Assembly (NCBI GenBank): GCA_024763335.1
Contig: JANTFS010000006.1
Span: 1 to 37,099, forward strand
Origin: Paracoccaceae bacterium
GTDB lineage: Bacteria; Pseudomonadota; Alphaproteobacteria; Rhodobacterales; Rhodobacteraceae
DNA length: 37,099 nt
Direction of reading: 5' to 3'
Made by a program: the position numbers and the translations under genes. Each line of letters begins with the position of its first letter. The stretch's first letter is position 1. This document shows, piece by piece, positions 31,871 through 37,099 of this stretch. Below the pieces are notes generated by a model that was not told the DNA's origin, did no database searches, and saw only the letters and a program-made list of their open reading frames with translations.

Positions 31871-33622
31871 ATGTCCGAAGCGCAGGAAAAAGCCTACCAG
31901 GTTCTCGCGCGCAAATACCGGCCCGAAACCTTCGCCGACCTTGTCGGGCAGGACGCGATGGTGCGCACGTTGAAGAATGCCTTCGAGGCCGACCGCATTG
32001 CGCAGGCCTTCATCATGACGGGCATTCGCGGGGTCGGCAAAACCACGACGGCGCGAATCATCGCCAAGGGGATGAACTGCATCGGCCCGGATGGCACCGG
32101 CGGGCCCACCGTTGAGCCTTGCGGCGAGTGCGAGCATTGCGTGGCGATTGCCGAGGGCCGGCACGTCGACGTGCTGGAGATGGACGCCGCCTCGCGCACC
32201 GGTGTGAACGACATCCGCGAGATCATCGAGAGCGTGCACTACCGGGCCGCCTCGGCGCGCTACAAGATCTACATCATCGACGAAGTACACATGCTGTCGA
32301 AAAGCGCCTTCAACGCGCTACTGAAAACGCTCGAAGAGCCGCCCGAACACGTGAAGTTCATCTTCGCCACCACCGAGATCCGGCAAGTGCCGGTGACGGT
32401 GCTGTCGCGCTGCCAGCGTTTTGATCTGCGCCGGATCGAGCCCGAAGACATGATCGCCATGCTGCGCCGAATCGCGGATGCGGAAGAGGCGAAAATCGCC
32501 GATGACGCGCTCGCCCTGATCACCCGGGCCGCAGAGGGATCGGCGCGTGATGCCCAGTCGCTGCTTGACCAGGCGATCTCCCACGGGGCCGGCGAAACCA
32601 CGGCCGATCAGGTTCGCGCCATGCTCGGGCTTGCCGACCGGGGCCGGGTGATGGACCTGTTCGACATGATCATGAAGGGCGACGCTTCGGGCGCGCTTTC
32701 GGAACTGGCCCGCCAATATGCCGATGGCGCCGACCCGATGGCGGTCTTGCGCGATCTCGCCGAGGTCACGCACTGGATCAGCGTGATCAAGATCACCCCC
32801 GAAGCGGTCGAAGACCCGACCGTCAGCCCCGACGAGCGCGCGCGTGGCCAAGGCATGGCCGCGGCGCTGCCGATCCGGGTTCTGAGCCGGATGTGGCAGA
32901 TGCTGCTCAGGGCGATCGAGGAAGTGGCGCAGGCGCCCAACGCGATGATGGCCGCCGAGATGGCGGTGATCCGGCTCACCCACGTGGCCGATCTGCCCAC
33001 CCCTGCCGATCTTGTGAAACAGCTCACCGAAACCCCGCCGCCGTCGCCTCCCCCTTCAGGGGGCGCAGCGGCCCCAATGGGCAACGGTGGGAGCGAAGCC
33101 CGTGGTGGACTGGCCCCGCGTTCGGGTGGCAATGGCAACGGGGCGACAGCGCTCGCAATGGCCGAGGAAACCGCGCTCGCCCATTACCCCACTTTCGACG
33201 ACGTGGTGGCGCTGATCCGCGCCAACCGCGACGTGAAGCTGCTCGTCGAGGTTGAAACCGGGCTGCGCCTGGCCCGCTACGAGCCTGGCAGGATCGAATT
33301 CACCCCGACCGAGGACGCGCCCGCGGACCTGGCTCAACGGCTTGCCGGGCGTTTGCAGGGCTGGACGGGCGTGCGCTGGGGCGTGACGCTGGTCTCTGGT
33401 GCCACGGCCCCGACGATTGCCGAGACACGTGATTCCGAGCGTCTTGAGCTCGAACAGAAGGCGAAGGCGCATCCAATGGTGCGGGCCGTGTTCGCGGCCT
33501 TCCCGAACGCGCGCATCGCCGAGATTCGCACCCCCAAGGAGCTGGCGGCGGAGGCACAGGCCGAGGCGCTGCCCGAGGTCGAGGAAGACAATGAGGATTG
33601 GGACCCGTTCGAGGATGGGTAG
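31871..33622 (+). CDS. dnaX: DNA polymerase III subunit tau/gamma
   Basis: A 583-residue clamp-loader ATPase. Walker A is GIRGVGKTT (51-59), the zinc cysteines are Cys70, Cys84, Cys87 and Cys90 (PCGECEHC), Walker B is IIDEVH (135-140) and the SRC motif is in VLSRCQRFD. The AAA+ lid and collar domains continue to about residue 385. A Pro/Gly-rich linker (about 390-425) follows, then the C-terminal tau-specific region. No A-AAA-AAG slippery heptamer of the E. coli type is visible, so a separately made gamma form is not predicted. RBS GGGGAG. First gene of dnaX-ybaB-recR. Confidence 0.96.
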   Translation: MSEAQEKAYQVLARKYRPETFADLVGQDAMVRTLKNAFEADRIAQAFIMTGIRGVGKTTTARIIAKGMNCIGPDGTGGPTVEPCGECEHCVAIAEGRHVDVLEMDAASRTGVNDIREIIESVHYRAASARYKIYIIDEVHMLSKSAFNALLKTLEEPPEHVKFIFATTEIRQVPVTVLSRCQRFDLRRIEPEDMIAMLRRIADAEEAKIADDALALITRAAEGSARDAQSLLDQAISHGAGETTADQVRAMLGLADRGRVMDLFDMIMKGDASGALSELARQYADGADPMAVLRDLAEVTHWISVIKITPEAVEDPTVSPDERARGQGMAAALPIRVLSRMWQMLLRAIEEVAQAPNAMMAAEMAVIRLTHVADLPTPADLVKQLTETPPPSPPPSGGAAAPMGNGGSEARGGLAPRSGGNGNGATALAMAEETALAHYPTFDDVVALIRANRDVKLLVEVETGLRLARYEPGRIEFTPTEDAPADLAQRLAGRLQGWTGVRWGVTLVSGATAPTIAETRDSERLELEQKAKAHPMVRAVFAAFPNARIAEIRTPKELAAEAQAEALPEVEEDNEDWDPFEDG

Positions 33623-33637
33623 AACAGGAGAAACGGA

Positions 33638-33985
33638 ATGCTGAAAGGTTTGGGCGGACTTGGCGACATGGCCAAGATGATGAAAGCCGCGCAGGAGATG
33701 CAATCGAAGATGACTGAGACGCAGGAGGCGCTCGAACGCATCATGGTGGAAGGCGAGGCCGGGGCGGGTCTGGTCAGGGCCACGGCGACGGCGAAGGGCG
33801 ATCTGATCGGGCTCGACATTGACCCGACGATCTTCGACCCGAACGAGAAGGAAGTGGTCGAAGACCTGATCCTCGCGGCCATCAAGGACGCGCAGGCCAA
33901 GGCCTCGGAGCGGATGCAGAGCGAGATGGCCAAGGTCACCGAAGGGCTTGGCCTGCCGCCCGGCATGGCCAATCCATTCGGCTGA
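33638..33985 (+). CDS. ybaB: YbaB/EbfC nucleoid-associated protein
   Basis: A 115-residue DNA-binding protein, usually found beside recR and dnaX. The N-terminal helical part MLKGLGGLGDMAKMMKAAQEMQSKM, followed by the strand region VRATATAKGDLIGLDIDPTIF and the C-terminal GLGLPPGMANPF, are typical. RBS AGGAGA 7 nt upstream. The stop overlaps the next ATG (TGATG), so translation is coupled. Confidence 0.95.
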   Translation: MLKGLGGLGDMAKMMKAAQEMQSKMTETQEALERIMVEGEAGAGLVRATATAKGDLIGLDIDPTIFDPNEKEVVEDLILAAIKDAQAKASERMQSEMAKVTEGLGLPPGMANPFG

Positions 33986-34347
33986 TGGCGGGGATTCTGC
34001 GTTACGGCCGCAAGGAGGCGGCAGCGCTGCCGCTCAACGAGGCCACGGTCGAGGCCGTCATCGAACGGGCGCGCCGGGTTTGCCTGATGCAGTTGGCGTT
34101 TTTCGCGGCCCTCGTTGCCGGTCTGGTGTGGCTCGCCAGCCAGTCGAGCGGCGTGATGGTCTGGATCGCCGGCGGCGCGGCCACACTGGCGGCTTGGGGG
34201 GTCTGGGGTGCGCTGTTCGCCACCTTCAACCATTTCGTCGCCAGTTTTGCGCTGCGCAGGAACGCCCGCGTCGAACTCGCCCGCGAGAAGGACCCGAAAA
34301 AGTTCTGGTGGAAACATCGCGAGGTGTTCCCCCTGGCCTGGGAATAG
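33985..34347 (+). CDS. Small two-helix membrane protein between ybaB and recR
   Basis: A 120-residue protein with two hydrophobic helices (about 31-50 and 55-77). The N-terminal region is soluble and charged, and the C-terminus is basic ([27 protein letters not shown]). The ATG overlaps the ybaB stop by one base, and recR follows 7 bp after its stop, so all are likely cotranslated. I recognise no family. It is unusual in that ybaB and recR are commonly adjacent. Confidence 0.82.
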   Translation: MAGILRYGRKEAAALPLNEATVEAVIERARRVCLMQLAFFAALVAGLVWLASQSSGVMVWIAGGAATLAAWGVWGALFATFNHFVASFALRRNARVELAREKDPKKFWWKHREVFPLAWE

Positions 34348-34354
34348 AGAGAGC

Positions 34355-34951
34355 ATGACCAACGCGCCGCGCGAGATCGAAGACCTGATCGAGTTGATGT
34401 CGAAGTTGCCCGGGCTCGGCCCCCGCTCGGCCCGGCGCGCGGTGCTCTATCTCATTCGCAAGCGCGGCCTCCTGCTCGCGCCACTGGCCGACGCGATGCA
34501 CGCGGTCGCCGTCTCGGCCCGCGAATGCGTGACTTGCGGCAACGTCTCCACCTCCGAGGTCTGCGAGATCTGCACCAGCGAGAAGCGCGCCACCGGCGAG
34601 CTTTGCGTGGTGGAAGACGTGGCCGATTTGTGGGCGATGGAGCGCGCAGGCGTGTTCAAAGGCCGCTACCACGTGCTCGGCGGCACGCTCTCGGCGCTCG
34701 ATGCGGTGGGCCCGGAAGAGCTGCGCATCCCGAAGCTGGTCAGCCGGGTGGCCGACGAGGGGATCGGCGAGGTGATCCTCGCGCTCAACGCCACGATCGA
34801 CGGCCAGACCACGGCGCATTACATCGCTGAGGAGCTTGAGGACCGCTGCACGGTGACGTCTCTCGCGCAGGGCGTGCCCATCGGCGGAGAGCTTGACTAT
34901 CTCGACGACGGGACGATCACCGCAGCGCTGAAGGCCCGCAAGAGGCTTTAG
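34355..34951 (+). CDS. recR: Recombination protein RecR
   Basis: A 198-residue RecFOR-pathway protein helping load RecA at gaps. Helix-hairpin-helix region: [20 protein letters not shown]-like segment near residues 15-35. The C4 zinc finger uses Cys58, Cys61, Cys70 and Cys73. The Toprim domain starts at [17 protein letters not shown] and includes [18 protein letters not shown]. The ORF-track start at 34208 is inside the previous gene; the ATG at 34355 behind AGAGAGAG is the real one. Its stop is 3 bp from the hemC stop. Confidence 0.96.
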   Translation: MTNAPREIEDLIELMSKLPGLGPRSARRAVLYLIRKRGLLLAPLADAMHAVAVSARECVTCGNVSTSEVCEICTSEKRATGELCVVEDVADLWAMERAGVFKGRYHVLGGTLSALDAVGPEELRIPKLVSRVADEGIGEVILALNATIDGQTTAHYIAEELEDRCTVTSLAQGVPIGGELDYLDDGTITAALKARKRL

Positions 34952-34954
34952 CCG

Positions 34955-35911
34955 CTATTTCCAGTCGAAGAACCCCGCGCCAGCTTGCGCCAGCAGTCTT
35001 TCGGCCATGGCGCGGCCCATCTCTGGGCCGTCCTCCACCGCGCCCGAGACGTCATCGGCAAGTGCCTCCGAGCCATCGGTGCGCAGGATCTCGCCACGCA
35101 GGCGCAGGCTGCCGCCGTCAAGCTCGGCAAGCCCGGCAATCGGCGTCTCGCAGGATCCATCGAGGGCGGCGAGGAAGGCACGCTCAGCGGCAAGGCGCTG
35201 GCCAGTCTCGGCATGGTGGAGCGCGGCGAGCATCTCGGCGGTGCGGCTGTCGTCCGAGCGCCGCTCGATGCCGATGGCTCCCTGTGCCACGGCGGGCAGC
35301 ATTTCTTCGGGCGTGATCGCGCGGCGCGGCACATCGTCCATGCCGAGCCGGTTCAGCCCCGCCATGGCGAGGAAGGTTGCCTCGGCCACGCCGTCGCCCA
35401 GTTTCCTGAGCCGGGTCTGAACGTTGCCGCGAAACTCGACGACGCGCAGGTCGGGCCGGCGGTTGAGCAGCTGTGCCTTGCGCCGGAGCGACGAGGTGCC
35501 CACCGTCGCGCCCTCGGGCAGATCGGCGATCGCGCCATATTTGAGCGAGACGAAGGCGTCGCCGGTCGCTTCGCGCGGCAGGTAGCAATCCAGGAGCAGG
35601 CCGGCGGGCTGTTCGACCGGCATGTCTTTCATCGAATGCACCGCGATGTCGATGCCGCCCGAAAGGAGCTGTTCCTCGATTTCCTTGGTAAACAGCCCCT
35701 TGTTGCCGATCTCCTTGAGTGGCCGGTCAGCGGCGATTAGCGCGGCATCGTCGCCGGTGGTCTTGATCACCACCACCTCGAACGCACCTTCGGGCAGGTC
35801 GAAAGCCGCCATCAGGCGGGCGCGGGTCTCATGGGCCTGGGCCAGCGCCAGCGGCGAGCCGCGGGTGCCGATCTTGAGCGGTTTGGCGGGGGTGGGCAGG
35901 GAATGCGTCAT
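34955..35911 (-). CDS. hemC: Hydroxymethylbilane synthase
   Basis: A 318-residue porphobilinogen deaminase that polymerises four porphobilinogen units in tetrapyrrole synthesis. Motifs: [15 protein letters not shown] at the N-terminus, [33 protein letters not shown], and the dipyrromethane-cofactor cysteine at Cys254 in [11 protein letters not shown]. Length is normal. The ATG at 35911 lies 2 bp from a perfect 18-bp palindrome whose inner arm contains the only ribosome-site-like sequence. Divergent from hemE, 101 bp apart, and convergent with recR. Confidence 0.96.
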   Translation of the reverse strand: MTHSLPTPAKPLKIGTRGSPLALAQAHETRARLMAAFDLPEGAFEVVVIKTTGDDAALIAADRPLKEIGNKGLFTKEIEEQLLSGGIDIAVHSMKDMPVEQPAGLLLDCYLPREATGDAFVSLKYGAIADLPEGATVGTSSLRRKAQLLNRRPDLRVVEFRGNVQTRLRKLGDGVAEATFLAMAGLNRLGMDDVPRRAITPEEMLPAVAQGAIGIERRSDDSRTAEMLAALHHAETGQRLAAERAFLAALDGSCETPIAGLAELDGGSLRLRGEILRTDGSEALADDVSGAVEDGPEMGRAMAERLLAQAGAGFFDWK

Positions 35912-35913
35912 GC

Positions 35914-35931
35914 GCCCCGTTTAAACGGGGC
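35914..35931. promoter_or_regulatory. 18-bp perfect palindrome before hemC
   Basis: GCCCCGTTTAAACGGGGC is identical to its reverse complement and ends 2 bp before the hemC ATG. In the hemC mRNA it would form a hairpin covering the CGGGG ribosome-site-like stretch; as DNA it could bind a dimeric regulator acting on hemC or hemE. The GTTTAAAC core also occurs at 6025-6032. Confidence 0.55.
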
Positions 35932-35958
35932 AAAACGGCCTGTCCACGCCCCCTGTGC

Positions 35959-35964
35959 TTGACA
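35959..35964 (+). promoter_or_regulatory. Possible -35 box for hemE
   Basis: A consensus TTGACA lies 48 bp before the hemE ATG. At a 17-bp spacing the -10 position (35982-35987) reads GAACCA, a poor match, so the promoter is only suggested. Confidence 0.35.
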
Positions 35965-36012
35965 AGTTGCCGCCGTCTTGGGAACCAGCCGGGACAAGCG
36001 AAAGGACAGCCG

Positions 36013-37041
36013 ATGACGAAGCTTCTGCTCAGGGCCCTTGCGGGCGAAACCCTGCCCGTCCCTCCGATCTGGATGATGCGCCAGGCCGGGCGGTATCTGC
36101 CGGAATATCGTGCCACCCGGGCCGAGGCCGGCGACTTCCTGAGCTTGTGCTACAACCCGGAATTGGCGGCCGAAGTGACGCTCCAGCCAATCCGACGCTA
36201 CGGTTTTGATGCGGCCATTCTGTTTGCTGACATTCTGCTCGTGCCGCAGGCGCTGGGCGCGGATCTGTGGTTCGTCACCGGCGAGGGGCCGCGGCTTTCG
36301 ACGATCACGAGCGCGGCCGATTTCGATGCGCTGAAGCCGGCCGGGGCGATCCATGAGACGCTCGCTCCGATCTACGAAACGGTGCGCATCCTGTCACGCG
36401 AGTTGCCCGCGGAAACGGCGCTGATCGGTTTTGCCGGAGCGCCATGGACGGTGGCGACCTACATGATAGCAGGGCGCGGCACGCCCGATCAGGGCCCCGC
36501 CCATGCGCTCAAGGCCGAGAATCGCGCGCTTTTCGAGGCACTCATCGACCGGATCACCGAAGCGACGATCGACTATCTGTCGAAACAGGTGGAGGCGGGT
36601 GCCGAGGTGGTGAAGATCTTTGACAGCTGGGCCGGGTCGCTCGAGGGCGAGGATTTCGACCGTTACGCGCTTGAGCCTGCCAAGCGTATCATCTCGGAGC
36701 TGAAGGCCCGCCACCCCGGTCTGCCGGTGATCGCCTTCCCGCGCGAGGCGGGCGAGCGCTACATCGGCTTTGCCAAGGCGACCGGGGCCGACTGCGTGGC
36801 GCTGGACAATTCAGTGAGCCCGGAATGGGCGGCCGAGCATGTCCAGGTTGATGGCTGCGTGCAGGGCAATCTTGACCCGAAACATATGGTTACGGGCGGG
36901 CAGGCGCTGGTCGATGCCACCCGGCGCGTTGTTGAGGCGTTTCGAGGTGGCCCGCATATCTTTAATCTGGGTCACGGCATCACGCCGGACGCGGACCCGG
37001 AGAACGTGCAGTTGATGATTGATACGGTGCGCCGCGTCTGA
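36013..37041 (+). CDS. hemE: Uroporphyrinogen decarboxylase
   Basis: A 342-residue enzyme decarboxylating uroporphyrinogen III to coproporphyrinogen III, directly relevant to haem and bacteriochlorophyll synthesis. Active-site phrases: [29 protein letters not shown] (catalytic Asp), [23 protein letters not shown] and [16 protein letters not shown]. The ATG at 36013 (MTKLLLRAL) has AAGGA at 7 nt; the 18 extra codons in the ORF track are not supported. Divergent from hemC, which acts two steps earlier. Confidence 0.96.
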   Translation: MTKLLLRALAGETLPVPPIWMMRQAGRYLPEYRATRAEAGDFLSLCYNPELAAEVTLQPIRRYGFDAAILFADILLVPQALGADLWFVTGEGPRLSTITSAADFDALKPAGAIHETLAPIYETVRILSRELPAETALIGFAGAPWTVATYMIAGRGTPDQGPAHALKAENRALFEALIDRITEATIDYLSKQVEAGAEVVKIFDSWAGSLEGEDFDRYALEPAKRIISELKARHPGLPVIAFPREAGERYIGFAKATGADCVALDNSVSPEWAAEHVQVDGCVQGNLDPKHMVTGGQALVDATRRVVEAFRGGPHIFNLGHGITPDADPENVQLMIDTVRRV

Positions 37042-37071
37042 GCGGTTTCGCCCGCTGGCGCGGACGACCAA

Positions 37072-37092
37072 CCGGGGGGCGCTGCCCCCCGG
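37072..37092 (+). terminator. GC-rich hairpin after hemE
   Basis: CCGGGGGGC-gct-GCCCCCCGG is a perfect 9-bp stem with a 3-nt loop, 30 bp after the hemE stop. It is followed by GACCCCCC up to the window end. This form resembles a GC-rich intergenic repeat I recall from Rhodobacterales genomes, so it may be part of a dispersed element as well as a terminator. The window cuts it off. Confidence 0.55.
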
Positions 37093-37099
37093 ACCCCCC

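Noticed and set aside
33000-33140. Programmed frameshift in dnaX
   Set aside because: No classical slippery heptamer is visible and the alternative frames stay open for tens of codons, so a short gamma product is not predicted from sequence.
1-37099. CRISPR arrays, insertion sequences, tRNA or rRNA genes
   Set aside because: None seen: no regularly spaced repeats with spacers, no transposase or integrase, and no cloverleaf-type sequences in the intergenic gaps.

Overview
The window reads as chromosomal DNA of a GC-rich alphaproteobacterium, most likely of the Rhodobacterales (Roseobacter/Paracoccaceae type). I base this on the high GC content, the style of the protein sequences, and neighbourhoods familiar from that group: pyrB with a degenerate dihydroorotase and plsY; rsmE-GNAT-gshA divergent from ubiA; dnaX-ybaB-recR followed by convergent hemC and then hemE. 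Nearly all of it is dense core-genome coding sequence. I see no insertion sequence, prophage, CRISPR array, tRNA or rRNA.

Layout. 1-3.2 kb: a partial DUF4139/MuiA-like exported protein (-), a ribbon-helix-helix protein (+), and asd (-). 3.2-9.6 kb: a DEAD-box RNA helicase (+); a two-gene minus unit of a secreted repeat protein and a membrane-tethered LuxR-type regulator; a 438-bp AT-richer gap full of palindromes; an MFS transporter divergent from a MarR regulator; a YqgE protein divergent from a DsbD-like periplasmic protein. 9.6-17.2 kb: a minus-strand run of HAD phosphatase, uracil-DNA glycosylase, metallophosphoesterase, moaB, then an RND efflux adaptor and pump. 17.3-23.9 kb: pyrB, a tail-anchored protein, three small PH-like membrane proteins, a catalytically degenerate dihydroorotase, plsY and a DUF805 protein on the plus strand, split by one opposing membrane gene. 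23.9-27.5 kb: rsmE, GNAT, a membrane protein and gshA as a minus operon, divergent from ubiA with only 11 bp between start codons. 28.5-31.8 kb: an OmpA/BON envelope protein, a small TM-coiled-coil protein and diacylglycerol kinase, convergent with a protein phosphatase. 31.9-37.1 kb: dnaX, ybaB, a small membrane gene and recR, then hemC (-) and hemE (+), diverging around a perfect 18-bp palindrome next to the hemC start.

How the genes work together. Much of the window is housekeeping: aspartate-family amino acids (asd), pyrimidine synthesis (pyrB plus its probable structural partner), phospholipid synthesis (plsY, dgkA), glutathione (gshA), ubiquinone (ubiA), tetrapyrroles (hemC, hemE), DNA replication and repair (dnaX, ybaB, recR, UDG) and ribosome maturation (rsmE, helicase). 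The less ordinary parts are the membrane-protein-rich pyrB-to-plsY cluster, the secreted-repeat-protein/membrane-LuxR pair with its palindromic upstream region, and the OmpA/BON envelope unit. No finding here is proof of a new system; these three are the best candidates.
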